Assembly (NCBI GenBank): GCA_025462865.1 | Contig: JAOAPI010000151.1 | Location: forward strand, 96,431 to 160,430 | Length of the DNA stretch: 64,000 nt | Source of the DNA: Candidatus Sulfotelmatobacter sp. | Lineage (GTDB): Bacteria > Acidobacteriota > Terriglobia > Terriglobales > Acidobacteriaceae | Direction of reading: 5' to 3' | Shown here: positions 1 through 9,610 of the stretch, one piece after another | Layout: each line of letters starts with the position of its first letter | How positions within the stretch are numbered: the first letter of the stretch is position 1 | Made by a program: the position numbers and the translations under genes | Notes under the pieces: model-generated | Told to the model about the DNA's origin: nothing | Seen by the model: the letters and a program-made list of their open reading frames with translations, nothing else | Database searches by the model: none

Positions 1-696
1 AACGTTTCCTTGCCGTGGCGGGAACGATATGTGGACGGCATCTCTTTCGTCCCTTCTTTCGAGAGAGACATGCCTCTGTGGTCAACCGAGTTTCGCGAAA
101 CTCTGAAGGGCAGCGCAAAACCCGAAGATGTCATGCACGGATATTTTGATCGTGCTCCGGCCGACGACCCTATCAGCCAAATGCTGTACGTGGACACGAA
201 AACCTATATGGTGGCTGATATTCTGACGAAAGTGGATCGAATGAGTATGGCCACCTCACTCGAAGTCCGCGTACCGATCCTCGACCATCTTTTTGTGGAG
301 TGGGCAACGGGTCTGCCTTCCGAGTGGAAGCTTCGCGGCCGATCTCAAAAATATCTCCTAGGCAAACTCGCCGAACGAGTCGGAGTGCCGAGGGAAGCCA
401 TTTATCGCCCGAAGCGGGGATTTTCTCTGCCGCTGGTCCACTGGATGCGGAATGAATTGAAAGATCTGATCATGACGGTTCTTCTCGAGCCGAAGACCAT
501 GCAGCGTGGATACTTTGATCCGCGTGGCGTGCATCAATTGCTGGATGAGCACTTCCGTGGCCGCCGCGATCAATCCGGGCGAATCTGGCGATTGCTGATG
601 TTCGAAATGTGGCATCGCAATTACCTCGAGAGAATTCCGGAGTCTGGTGTTGAAACGGACCTACCTGTCCCCGGCCTTGCCGGGAATCTGGAATGA
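1..696 (+). CDS. Asparagine synthase-type amidotransferase, C-terminal part (5' end outside window)
   Basis: The reading frame is open from the left edge, so only the C-terminal synthetase part (about 230 residues) is visible and the glutaminase domain lies outside. The visible part aligns by eye with the complete paralogue at 3101-5032. Shared landmarks are the DxKTY stretch, the DRMSMATSLEVRVP block that helps form the AMP-binding site, the YRPKRGF segment and the C-terminal IWRLLMFEMWH motif. It ends in an ATGA overlap with the double glycosyltransferase at 693, so the two are probably translated together. Within polysaccharide loci such proteins often amidate a sugar carboxylate rather than make asparagine. 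That role is inferred here from the neighbours, not shown. Confidence 0.85.
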   Translation, partial: NVSLPWRERYVDGISFVPSFERDMPLWSTEFRETLKGSAKPEDVMHGYFDRAPADDPISQMLYVDTKTYMVADILTKVDRMSMATSLEVRVPILDHLFVEWATGLPSEWKLRGRSQKYLLGKLAERVGVPREAIYRPKRGFSLPLVHWMRNELKDLIMTVLLEPKTMQRGYFDPRGVHQLLDEHFRGRRDQSGRIWRLLMFEMWHRNYLERIPESGVETDLPVPGLAGNLE

Positions 697-3035
697 ATTT
701 GTTCGAGCAATCGCATACCGATGAAGAAGCGAATCAAGCTGTCCTTCAGGCGCACACACCTCTTTCGCCGCCGGCCGCTTCGATAAGTCCTGTTTTTTTA
801 CTGATAAATAGTTTCGAGACCGGAGGGACCGAGCGGCAGTTCGTTCAACTGGCCCGTTCCCTGCAATCCGCTCACTTGGAGGTTCATCTCGGTTGCTTGC
901 AAAAGAAGGGGCGGCTGTCGGAAGGTTTGGAGAATGTGCAGGCTTTTGAGCTGGGTGGAAGCTTGTACGGCGTGCAATCGATGCGAAGCCGCTGGGCCCT
1001 CGCGAGATACTTGCGGAAGTCGCGCGTCCAAGTAGCCCACGCATTCGATTTCTACAGCAATTTGACATTGATTCCCGCAGCCAGGCTGGCGCGAACGCCA
1101 TTAGTTGTAGGCAGCCATCGCCAGCTGGGTGATTTGCTCACTCCGGCACAATTCCGCGCCCAGTTGGCAATGTTTCGCTGGTGTGATCGAGTGGTTTGCA
1201 ATTCGCGCGCGGCAGCCGACCGCCTGCTCCAGGCTGGACTCTCCGAAAGCAAAGTGGTTGTGATCGGCAATGCCTTGCCCGCAGAAGCGTTTGCAGCACG
1301 CCCCGCCATGAAGGCTGATTCGGTCGCCACTCTCCGAATCGGGATGATTGCCCGCATGAACGCCGCGTACAAAAATCATCACCTGTTCATGGCTGCCGCG
1401 GCCCGGTTGAGCAGCAAGTTTCCCGGCCTCCAGTTTCTCTTGATCGGCGATGGCCCTTTGCGCCCGCAACTGGAGCGGCAGGCGGCCGATTTAGGCTTGC
1501 GGGATCGCATCCAGTTTCTGGGGGACCGGGAAGACATCCCCACTGTGCTCGCAAACATGGATCTATCCGTAGTTCCTTCGGCTTCGGAAAGCCTTTCCAA
1601 CGTAATGCTGGAATCGATGGCTGCGGGGGTTCCGGTGGTGGCCACAGACGTCGGCGGAAATTCAGAACTGGCGCGCGGCGGCAGAGCTGTGCTGGTGGCT
1701 CCTAATAATGTGGAAGCCCTTGAGTCAGGAATGGAGCGCCTGCTGCTGCAACCAGAGTTGCGATCTTCCATGTCGAGCAAAGCGCGAGAGTTTGCGCAGG
1801 CGAATTTTAGTGTAGAGCGCATTCGCAGCCAGTATTGCTCGTTGTACTCAGATGCACTGGCGAGCCGTAGGCGCGGTCTCCAAGGAACTGGCGCAGAATC
1901 TGGCGGTGCGGAATCTCGTATCCGCGTTGCCTTTGTTGCTCCCAGTCTGCGCTACGTCGGAGGCCAGGCGGTGCAGGCCGATTTGTTGATGCGTAATTGG
2001 AAATGGGATAAAAGCGTCCTGGCAAGCTTTATTCCGGTCGATCCACGGTTGCCGTATGGTCTCCGGTGGATTGAATGGATTCCGTTCCTGCGCACTTCGG
2101 TCCGCGAGCCGCTTTATCTTTTCAAGCTCTGTTGGAATTTAAGAGACGTCGATCTTGCTCATATTTTTTCCGCTTCGTATTCCTCATTCTTGCTGGCTCC
2201 ACTGCCGGCCTCGGTGGTGGCGCGCATGTTGGGAAAGCCGGCGTTGATTAATTATCGGAGTGGAGAGTGCCGCGACCATTTAAAACGATCGGCAATTGCG
2301 CGCAATGCGCTAAGAAAAGCGGACCGCCTGATCGTTCCTTCCGGGCACTTGGTCAAAGTTATGCGCGAATTTGATCTGGACGCGCAGATTGTCCCGAATA
2401 TTGTGGATCTTTCCCAGTTTTCCTTTCGTCTGCGCAGTCCCTTGCGTCCGCATCTCATCTGCACGCGCGGCTTCCATCCCTACTACGGAATCGATGTAGT
2501 CATTCGAGCCTTCGCGGAAGTGCAAAAGTCATGGCCCGGGGCACAACTCGATCTGGTTGGAGGAGGTGGATTGGAACATGAAATGAAAAATCTGGTCCGA
2601 CAGTTAGGTCTGTCCAGAGTTAATTTCCTGGGAGTCGCCTCGCGCCTGGAAATCGGGAAATTTTACGATCAAGCGGACATTTTTATTAACGCTTCCAACC
2701 TCGACAACATGCCAGTTTCAGTGTTGGAAGCGTTTGCCTGTGGCACTCCGGTGGTGACCACTGCTCCGGAGGGTATGTCACATATTGTCGACCATGGCCG
2801 CACGGGATTGCTCTCCGAGCCCGGGGATCCCGCTGCATTGGCGGCGAGTGTCCAGAATTTGCTCAATGACCCGGAGCTTGCCACGCGCTTGGCTCGCAAC
2901 GCATTTGCGGAGTCCAGCCGGTACACCTGGGAATCTGTCCGCGAACAATGGCTGAAGGTTTATCGAGGACTCGTCCCGCACCTCGCAAAAACGGAAGAAA
3001 TCGTGCCCGATGCAGTTTCAAATTCACAGTGGTAA
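693..3035 (+). CDS. Double-domain GT4 glycosyltransferase (two GT-B units fused)
   Basis: This 780-residue cytoplasmic protein joins two family-4 glycosyltransferases in one chain. Unit 1 covers about residues 33-395 and unit 2 about 407-770. Unit 1 starts with the GGTERQ donor-side loop and has an intact EX7E motif (E299 to E307). Unit 2 has the matching position as D671 with E679, so its first acidic residue is Asp. Most GT4 enzymes are 350-420 residues, so this is about twice the normal length, with no stop or frameshift at the junction. It overlaps the preceding amidotransferase by ATGA and converges on the gene at 3101. It probably adds two successive sugars to a lipid-linked repeat unit. 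Donor sugars cannot be read from the sequence. Confidence 0.85.
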   Translation: MNLFEQSHTDEEANQAVLQAHTPLSPPAASISPVFLLINSFETGGTERQFVQLARSLQSAHLEVHLGCLQKKGRLSEGLENVQAFELGGSLYGVQSMRSRWALARYLRKSRVQVAHAFDFYSNLTLIPAARLARTPLVVGSHRQLGDLLTPAQFRAQLAMFRWCDRVVCNSRAAADRLLQAGLSESKVVVIGNALPAEAFAARPAMKADSVATLRIGMIARMNAAYKNHHLFMAAAARLSSKFPGLQFLLIGDGPLRPQLERQAADLGLRDRIQFLGDREDIPTVLANMDLSVVPSASESLSNVMLESMAAGVPVVATDVGGNSELARGGRAVLVAPNNVEALESGMERLLLQPELRSSMSSKAREFAQANFSVERIRSQYCSLYSDALASRRRGLQGTGAESGGAESRIRVAFVAPSLRYVGGQAVQADLLMRNWKWDKSVLASFIPVDPRLPYGLRWIEWIPFLRTSVREPLYLFKLCWNLRDVDLAHIFSASYSSFLLAPLPASVVARMLGKPALINYRSGECRDHLKRSAIARNALRKADRLIVPSGHLVKVMREFDLDAQIVPNIVDLSQFSFRLRSPLRPHLICTRGFHPYYGIDVVIRAFAEVQKSWPGAQLDLVGGGGLEHEMKNLVRQLGLSRVNFLGVASRLEIGKFYDQADIFINASNLDNMPVSVLEAFACGTPVVTTAPEGMSHIVDHGRTGLLSEPGDPAALAASVQNLLNDPELATRLARNAFAESSRYTWESVREQWLKVYRGLVPHLAKTEEIVPDAVSNSQW

Positions 3036-3100
3036 GAAAAATGGCGGTGGCCTGTTCACAAAAATCATGGTTTTGCTGATCTGAATCCCACCTCACAAGG

Positions 3101-5032
3101 CTAATCAGAGGAGCCCGGCCATTCCCGAGAATCTCCTTCCAGACATACACGGTGCCACAATTCCAGATTAAGCAAGCGCCAGATGCGGTCGTAGTGGTCG
3201 CGATATTTGGCGCGGTGCTCGCGAAAGAGCTCTTCCACCGCAGCGCGTTTGAAAAATCCCCGGTTCATGCTGCGGGGTTCCAACAACAATTGTTCGATGG
3301 AGTCGAGTTGGGCGCCCGCGAGCCAGCCACTCCAAGGCGTAGGAAATCCCAGCTTTGGCCGGTAAATGATGGAGTGCGGAAGTAAATTCTCCATCGCTTT
3401 CTTCAGTATCTGCTTGCCCGCGCCGTGACGGATTTGAATGCTGGCTGGAACCCGGGTCGCCCACTCCACGAGAGCATGATCGAGAAATGGTACGCGACTT
3501 TCGATTGAGGCGGCCATGCTCATGTTGTCTTGCTTCATCAAAAGCTCGACCAGATATGTTTTGATGTCGGTGTAAAGCAGTCGCTGAAGAAGTTCTCCCG
3601 AAGACCGGTTCCAGAATCCGAGCACACTGCGATAGGCGCACCCGGAAGCGATTGCATCGTGAAATTCATCGGTCAGCAAATCGCCTTGATCTTTTTGATT
3701 GAACGCAGAGAAGAAATTGTCGAAATAAAACGAAGCCCACGATTCTCCGTCAAGGCCAAGGAAAGTGTGCGAAAGCTTGCGGCGGGCCGTGGCCCCGATC
3801 GCCGTGGAATTTGCAATCAGATCACGTAGATGACGGCGAATGCCGCTGGGAACCAGCCCGCGGTAAACGCGGTCGAAAGCCAAATTCTTCAGTGTGAAGG
3901 CATAACGCGAATATCCGCCGAGAGTTTCATCGCTTCCTTCGCCCGTAAGAACCACTTTGACGCGCTCGCGAGCGAGTTGCGCCACGAAAAAAAGCGATAC
4001 GCTGGAGGGCCAGACGATCGGTTCGTCTTCATGCCAGATTAGTTTCGGAAGCGCGCCAAAAAAATCCTGCCGGCTGACGAAAACTTCGTGATGCACCGAA
4101 TTCAAATGCTGTGCTACAGTTCGGGCATAGGGCAGTTCGCTGTAGGTCGCTTCCGGGTAGCCGACTGAGAAAGTTTCTACGGGCTCGCGCCTGATTTTCG
4201 TCATCAAGGCCGCGACGGCGCTTGAATCGAGTCCTCCGCTGAGAAACACGCCGAGAGGAACATCACTCATCAAGTGACTGTTGACGGCCTCTTCAAGCAG
4301 TTCGCGGTAGGTCTCAACGTAGTAATGCTCGTCCTGAATCGTGTCTTCAGAAGTCTGCGGCAAATCCCAATATTGGTCTACCTGTAAGTTGCCGTGCTCA
4401 TCTATTTCCATTCTGTGCCCCGGCATCAACTTACGGACGCCGTTGTAAAACGTTTCATCTCCTGAAAGGTAGCCGAAGGCGAGGAACTCAGGTAGAGCGG
4501 CACGATTGAACTCGCGATTTATGCCCGGATACGTGAGTAAAACTTTGATCTCAGAACCAAAGATAAAATTCTGCGCCGTGAGCCGATAGTAAAGGGGTTT
4601 AATGCCAAGCCGGTCGCGAGCAATGAAAAGAGACTTCCGCTTGTCATCCCAAATGGCGAAGGCAAACATGCCGCGCAGATGCTGGACGCAATCCCTTCCA
4701 TACTCTTCGTAGAGGTGAACGATGGTTTCGGTATCGCTTTGAGTGCGATAGCGATGGCCTCGGCTAACCAGTTGCTCGCGCAGCGCCTTGTGATTGTAAA
4801 TTTCTCCATTGAACACGATCCAGATGGAACCGTCTTCGTTGCTAATGGGCTGGTTTCCAGTGGATAGATCGATGATGCTGAGACGGCGCATGCCGAGGCC
4901 GACACCACCCTGAATAAAAAATCCGTCGTCGTCCGGACCCCGATGAGTGATGACGTCGCACATACTCCGGAGAACTGCGGAGTCGATGTGCGCGTCTTTC
5001 CCGAACTCTACTATTCCCGCAATCCCACACAT
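3101..5032 (-). CDS. asnB: Asparagine synthase (glutamine-hydrolysing)-type amidotransferase
   Basis: The 643-residue protein begins MCGIAG, so Cys2 is the N-terminal glutaminase nucleophile after Met removal. The Ntn-hydrolase domain (about 1-210) contains the RGPDDDG and NGEIYNH landmarks. The synthetase domain (about 240-620) has the PP-loop SGGLDSS near residue 265. It is the last gene of the minus-strand polysaccharide run, 37 bp after the heparinase-like gene. Members of this family in exopolysaccharide loci (for example those beside XrtA/PEP-CTERM systems) are annotated as amidotransferases of unknown acceptor. With an AlgD-like enzyme in the same operon, a uronic acid carboxylate is a reasonable acceptor, but true asparagine synthesis cannot be excluded. 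Confidence 0.92.
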   Translation of the reverse strand: MCGIAGIVEFGKDAHIDSAVLRSMCDVITHRGPDDDGFFIQGGVGLGMRRLSIIDLSTGNQPISNEDGSIWIVFNGEIYNHKALREQLVSRGHRYRTQSDTETIVHLYEEYGRDCVQHLRGMFAFAIWDDKRKSLFIARDRLGIKPLYYRLTAQNFIFGSEIKVLLTYPGINREFNRAALPEFLAFGYLSGDETFYNGVRKLMPGHRMEIDEHGNLQVDQYWDLPQTSEDTIQDEHYYVETYRELLEEAVNSHLMSDVPLGVFLSGGLDSSAVAALMTKIRREPVETFSVGYPEATYSELPYARTVAQHLNSVHHEVFVSRQDFFGALPKLIWHEDEPIVWPSSVSLFFVAQLARERVKVVLTGEGSDETLGGYSRYAFTLKNLAFDRVYRGLVPSGIRRHLRDLIANSTAIGATARRKLSHTFLGLDGESWASFYFDNFFSAFNQKDQGDLLTDEFHDAIASGCAYRSVLGFWNRSSGELLQRLLYTDIKTYLVELLMKQDNMSMAASIESRVPFLDHALVEWATRVPASIQIRHGAGKQILKKAMENLLPHSIIYRPKLGFPTPWSGWLAGAQLDSIEQLLLEPRSMNRGFFKRAAVEELFREHRAKYRDHYDRIWRLLNLELWHRVCLEGDSREWPGSSD

Positions 5033-5069
5033 ATTGTTTTCTTATCTGCTTGCGCTACCGGGCATCGTC

Positions 5070-7388
5070 TCAGGAGACTGGGTCGAAGACGGCGAAGTCC
5101 TTGATCACTGAATCATCGACGCCGGCACTGGAATCTGATTTCGATCTCGCGGCGCTTGTCCACTCGAATATTTGCGAACGCGACGGATTAGAAACGAAAC
5201 GTTTGCCGCGCCACTCGCCGAAACTGCCAGAAACCATAATAACGTGCTGCAGTCGCCCGCCTTCCAGTTTGCAAAAGAGCAGATTTGCATCGCTGCGCCA
5301 CGAACCGCAAGTCCAGGAGGAGTTTCCAGTCGCGAAAAATATGATTTCCGCAGCTTGAAGCGTCGTGTACCGATAACCTCGAACTCTCGCGTCAGATTCT
5401 TCGCCGCCCAGGGCAGAAAAAGCGCCGACATTTGCAGAGTCGGTGATCGGCAATAGCAGAACTCCGCAATCCTTCGCCTGTGGGGCTTTCGCACTGATCC
5501 GCAGAACTGGCGCAGCTTGTTTTAAGCCGTACGCGGGTGCCACCAGGCCTTCCGTAAGTTCTGACGTCCACATGGAAGCGGGATCCATGAGTAAAGCCAT
5601 CCGGGTAGGCGGTTTTGTCGAGTGCGTTGAAGACTCAGCGAAAATAGTTTCTCCCTCCCTTTTCACTTCGATGCCTGGAGCGAAATGCCAGAAGGTCTCG
5701 AGCAAGTGGTCGCCTTCACCTTCCACGACGTCGCGGATAAGCCACAACCCGCCCTTCACGTGAAACACAAATCGGCGATGCAGCACAGGCTGAGGAAGCC
5801 GTCGGTACCCGTCGTGGCTGCCTACAAAAAAATCGAAAGTCTCGCCATTCAACCAAGTCTCGGCTTCTACGTTGGGAATCGAAAGCCATGCAAATGGCCC
5901 ATCGGGAACAGCCTGATCAAGGCTGTCGATTCTTAGAGTGTTGTGAGCAGATGTGCCGCGGAACTGGTTACGTTCGTCTCCAGCGGAGATGTAACAGTAA
6001 GTTCCCGGATCGATGAGAAAGCGCTCTCTGTCGAGCGAGAAGTGGATACTCAGCGCATCGGCATGGCCGTGGCCCGAGTTGCCTGTGCCTTGCGGGCCAG
6101 CGTCGATCATGAGCTGCTGCCGGTTCGGTGCATCATCGTTCATAAGAAAGATGCCGCCGTCTGGAAAAGAGTTCGACGACGCCGTTGTTGGAGTGTCTTG
6201 CGTGTCGAGAACCTGGAGGGCTTTATCGCCGAATATCCAAAGAGCTTCTTCGGTCAGGCGTGAGGAAGGGTACCGATCGGGATCGTAGAGGATTGCGCCG
6301 AGTGCCAAAGGATCGCGCATGCACTCGACGCGATTCCGCTGCGGATTGAAGAGCCGGCCTCCATCGTCATCGCCGAAGCCTTCCGGCGCGCCGGCCTCAG
6401 AAAGCCGCTGCACCACGTCCAGCATTTTTCTCAGCACATTGTCGAATTGTTCCGGAATTGCGACCCCATTCTTGCTCGCAAGAATTCGCGCATGTAGAAA
6501 AAAGTCGAGTGCATATACGTGATAGTAGAGCGATTGCTCGAAGTAAACTCCATCCGGACGAACCTGCCGTTGCGATTCTTGCAGAATGATCGTCCAGCCT
6601 TTTGCTTGCCAGCGCTGCCCTGCGGGAATCTCTGGGCATAAAGTTCCGATGAAAAAAAGCGCGACAGCTTCGCCGATGAGGTGAGTATTGGGTGAAAAGT
6701 AAGTCGATAGATAGCGTTCAATGTACCGGCCGTTTGTCTGTAGAGCGAGAAGAAGATCGGTGTGAAAGTTGGCGGGCAGCTCGGGAAATCCGGCTAAAAG
6801 ACGGTCAACCCAGATCCAGGACAAACTACGGAATGCCACTTCCAAAGAACTTGCCCAGTTGATGCCAAGCGGATGCGGATTGGCATTCCGCCAGGAATCG
6901 AGCTGCATCGTAATTTCGGTCACATAGGCGCTATTCGCGCTCAACAGCGCTGCTTTGGCGAGCGTCACCAGGTGTTGGTGGCGGTTGAGTTCCCAGATGA
7001 TTTTATGGTCGCCAACGGTTGCGAAATCCAGAAAACTAAGCTTGAACCAGGGAGCCAAGGGGCTTCGCTTCCCATGGACCGCATCGGAATGCCAGTCGAT
7101 ATTTGCGCCATAGTCGATCTTCCCGAAACCCAGAAGATGAAACTGGTGTCGGCAAATGTTATCGGCCTCCTGAAGGATTGCCTCGGCTTCGTCTGGCAGA
7201 TGACTGCGGAGGAGTGAGGCGAGGTGTGCAGTCTCGTGTTTACCGGTTGGGAAAAAGAAACTCGCGTTCGCAGCCTCCCGCGGCTGAATGCGCCCCGTGC
7301 GGGGTTCGAGGCCCAGACGATAACGCAAGAGATCGGCACGTTTTGAAAATTCCTGACTGAGCCTGGTGCGCAGTTCTTGCCACTCCAT
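5070..7388 (-). CDS. Heparinase II/III family protein
   Basis: The protein is about 772 residues from the ATG at 7388; a GTG 14 codons upstream (7430) is the alternative, and neither has a clear ribosome site. The N-terminal half is the alpha-helical toroid typical of uronate lyases, with a GINWASSLEVAFR stretch and an EQSLYYHVYALDFF block. The C-terminal half is the heparinase II/III beta-sandwich domain, seen in the SGHGHADALSIHFS segment, whose histidine is a catalytic landmark of the family, and in the IDPGTYCY motif. No signal peptide is evident at either start. Lyases of this fold cleave uronic-acid polymers such as heparin and alginate. Its position between a deacetylase and an amidotransferase suggests it trims or remodels the polymer made by this locus. 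Confidence 0.85.
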   Translation of the reverse strand: MEWQELRTRLSQEFSKRADLLRYRLGLEPRTGRIQPREAANASFFFPTGKHETAHLASLLRSHLPDEAEAILQEADNICRHQFHLLGFGKIDYGANIDWHSDAVHGKRSPLAPWFKLSFLDFATVGDHKIIWELNRHQHLVTLAKAALLSANSAYVTEITMQLDSWRNANPHPLGINWASSLEVAFRSLSWIWVDRLLAGFPELPANFHTDLLLALQTNGRYIERYLSTYFSPNTHLIGEAVALFFIGTLCPEIPAGQRWQAKGWTIILQESQRQVRPDGVYFEQSLYYHVYALDFFLHARILASKNGVAIPEQFDNVLRKMLDVVQRLSEAGAPEGFGDDDGGRLFNPQRNRVECMRDPLALGAILYDPDRYPSSRLTEEALWIFGDKALQVLDTQDTPTTASSNSFPDGGIFLMNDDAPNRQQLMIDAGPQGTGNSGHGHADALSIHFSLDRERFLIDPGTYCYISAGDERNQFRGTSAHNTLRIDSLDQAVPDGPFAWLSIPNVEAETWLNGETFDFFVGSHDGYRRLPQPVLHRRFVFHVKGGLWLIRDVVEGEGDHLLETFWHFAPGIEVKREGETIFAESSTHSTKPPTRMALLMDPASMWTSELTEGLVAPAYGLKQAAPVLRISAKAPQAKDCGVLLLPITDSANVGAFSALGGEESDARVRGYRYTTLQAAEIIFFATGNSSWTCGSWRSDANLLFCKLEGGRLQHVIMVSGSFGEWRGKRFVSNPSRSQIFEWTSAARSKSDSSAGVDDSVIKDFAVFDPVS

Positions 7389-7558
7389 GCGGCGCAGGCG
7401 CGACCATTTGTTTTGCCTTACGGATCCCACAGATGCATGTTACCGTGCCGGGACGAAGCCTTGGAGAAGAACTGTTAGCATTTCGATTACCATCGCCCGG
7501 GCACGCCGGAGTGGGGCATAAACGGCCGGCGGCGCCTGCGACAGGGCACGAAAACAAA

Positions 7559-8368
7559 TCATAAGTGGTGCGATTCAGAGCTCGATTTGCGGTTGCGGCC
7601 AAGCATCAAAGCGCGCAGCGAATCGTAAGCCGAGTTGCCGACGACGCTTTTGATTGCGTCCCTGACTTTTTCCTGCAACTGTGTTCGTAGCAAGCCTTGG
7701 CCGCGGCATGCGCGCATCAATACGTCCATCGAAGTATTTTCGAGCACTGCAAAGCGAGCGAGCGCGAAAGGATTTGTTCCGGCTAAGTTCACGCCCGTGC
7801 GGCTTGTGGCCATCGTTTTGAATCCGGACGCTTTTACTGCATCGACGACGCTCTGATTCCATCGTCCGCCAGGGCACGAAAAATGACCAACGCCGGCGCC
7901 AATGATCTGCTCCAGACGGTCTTTCGCTCCCTTAGTCTCCTCCTGGAGTTGGCGATGGTTGATATCGGTGAGATAAGGATGGGTCATCGAATGGCATCCG
8001 ATCTCAAACCCGAGGGCATTCAGATCGCGAAGTTGCGATTCAGATAGATAGCCGGGTTTACCGACGAAACCAGCAGTGATGTAAAAAGTTGCCTTGAAGT
8101 CCACATGTTCTAAAGCTGGCGCCGCGTATAGAAGATCCGACTCACTGCCATCGTCAAACGTGATGCACACGCTTTTACCGTCGAAAGACTGCATTGCCTG
8201 GGAAACGGTTTTGCCCGTCCAGCCCTGCCGGGCAAGCCTTTCCATCTGCTTCCCAAACTCTGCGGCTGGCACAACGTAGCGCGTGTAACCTGCGTCAGCG
8301 TTGCACAAAGCTCGCCCGGGATCGGCCAATTCGTGATACATCAGGAAAACAGTGCCGGCTTCTGCCAT
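7559..8368 (-). CDS. NodB-type polysaccharide deacetylase
   Basis: A 269-residue carbohydrate esterase family 4 protein. It carries the metal-binding TFDDG motif at residues 70-74 and the HSMTH motif at 126-130, whose two histidines would bind the metal. The CPGGRWNQ segment forms the third conserved motif. The length is normal for a single NodB domain with short flanks, and no signal peptide is seen. It starts 9 bp after the ATP-grasp gene, so the two are co-transcribed. It likely removes an acetyl group from an N-acetylated sugar of the polysaccharide or its lipid-linked precursor. A second, longer deacetylase lies at 13130. Confidence 0.9.
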   Translation of the reverse strand: MAEAGTVFLMYHELADPGRALCNADAGYTRYVVPAAEFGKQMERLARQGWTGKTVSQAMQSFDGKSVCITFDDGSESDLLYAAPALEHVDFKATFYITAGFVGKPGYLSESQLRDLNALGFEIGCHSMTHPYLTDINHRQLQEETKGAKDRLEQIIGAGVGHFSCPGGRWNQSVVDAVKASGFKTMATSRTGVNLAGTNPFALARFAVLENTSMDVLMRACRGQGLLRTQLQEKVRDAIKSVVGNSAYDSLRALMLGRNRKSSSESHHL

Positions 8369-8377
8369 CAGAAAATC

Positions 8378-9610
8378 CTAAACAATTCCGTCATTTTCTC
8401 TTCTTCTTCTTTTTTTCTTGTTCTCTTCGAAGATGCGTTCGAGAAAGCTGAGCCAGTCGCCCAGTTCCGGTAGCGGATCTCGCCACTGAAAGTTATCGTG
8501 GAAAGTTCCAGGTACCGGCGTCATTACGGCCAGCAATGTACTCAATCGTCCGGGGTACGCTTTAGGATAGCCCGGGGGCGCGCCACGCCAGACTTCGGCC
8601 AGATGACGACAGTCTCCCAGCAACCAGCGGCACAAAACGCCGGTTTTGAACTGCCCCACCGCGTCCACGTCTCCTCTTTCCGCCAGTTGTGCCAACCAGA
8701 CCGGAAAATCCGCACCGGCGTAACAGGCGAGGGGCAGGGAATTCCAAAGACGCCCGTTCACCTCCATGAAAATGGGCGAACCTCCGGGCGCCTGCCTGAA
8801 CTCAACCATGGCAGCGCCATGCCAATCCAGGGCTCGTAGAATTGCGAGCGAATATCCGCGTATCTGCGGGTCCGGTTCGACGCTGACACGAAGCGCGCTG
8901 CCCGATCCGGTGGGATGTACATCCCGAATGCGGCGGTGCGCAAATTCCGCTCGTAATTCACCGTGCCGCATCAGAGCGAAGTACCCCGTGCCTTCGCCTT
9001 CCACAAACTCTTGCACCAGAACGTGCGAGCATGTATTTTTCATCTTCAGAAACGCCGACATCAGTTCCTCGGCATTTTTGGCATACAGTGGCCTACCCGT
9101 TGCCCGCACCGCGCCATCAGGGCCCGTTTCCACTGAATTTCGCGGCTTGAGAACCGCCGGAAACCTTGTGTTTCGGCTCGTCTCGAGAGCTTGCTGCGCA
9201 TCACGGATAATCGAGGTCTTTGGAACCGGCACGCCGAGCGAAGCAGCCAGGCGCACCGTTTCTTCTTTATTGAATGCCAGAAGCACGTTGGCGTGCGAGG
9301 GCAACACCAGTTTTGCGCCGGTTGCAAAAATCTGATCCCGCTGCGCCGATAACGGAAGGGTCGTCGCTTCTGTCATGGGTAGGATTAGCGTGCCGGGTTT
9401 CTGTCCCGCGACTTCGGCCACTCTCGCGAGAAAGCCTGCTGTGTCTTCTTGCGGAGAGGGATATTGGAATGTGCTCTCGCAAGAACGGGACCAGCCTGCC
9501 TTAGACCACGCGCTGGATTCGCCAACCAGCACCTGATGACCCGCATTCGCCAGTGAGCGCACGCTGGCCACCGCCTGATTCTGGTTGCCATCGAGTACAA
9601 GGATTCTCAT
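8378..9610 (-). CDS. ATP-grasp family carboxylate-amine ligase-like protein
   Basis: A 410-residue protein with an N-terminal Rossmann-like pre-ATP-grasp domain (about 1-110, beginning MRILVLDG). The ATP-grasp fold follows at about 115-320, with the LKPRNS strand supplying the nucleotide lysine, the QEFVEGEG hinge, and MEVNGRLWNS with the metal-binding Glu and Asn. The C-terminus is unusually basic (KKKRRRR near residue 400). It overlaps the upstream GT4 gene by 4 bp. Enzymes of this fold join a carboxylate to an amine through an acyl phosphate. In this operon a uronic acid or an amino-acid substituent of the polymer is a plausible substrate; the exact reaction is unknown. Confidence 0.8.
   Translation of the reverse strand: MRILVLDGNQNQAVASVRSLANAGHQVLVGESSAWSKAGWSRSCESTFQYPSPQEDTAGFLARVAEVAGQKPGTLILPMTEATTLPLSAQRDQIFATGAKLVLPSHANVLLAFNKEETVRLAASLGVPVPKTSIIRDAQQALETSRNTRFPAVLKPRNSVETGPDGAVRATGRPLYAKNAEELMSAFLKMKNTCSHVLVQEFVEGEGTGYFALMRHGELRAEFAHRRIRDVHPTGSGSALRVSVEPDPQIRGYSLAILRALDWHGAAMVEFRQAPGGSPIFMEVNGRLWNSLPLACYAGADFPVWLAQLAERGDVDAVGQFKTGVLCRWLLGDCRHLAEVWRGAPPGYPKAYPGRLSTLLAVMTPVPGTFHDNFQWRDPLPELGDWLSFLERIFEENKKKRRRRENDGIV

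Noticed and set aside
8398..8425. Low-complexity TTC/TTT run
   Set aside because: It codes the Lys/Arg-rich C-terminus of the ATP-grasp protein and is not an independent element.
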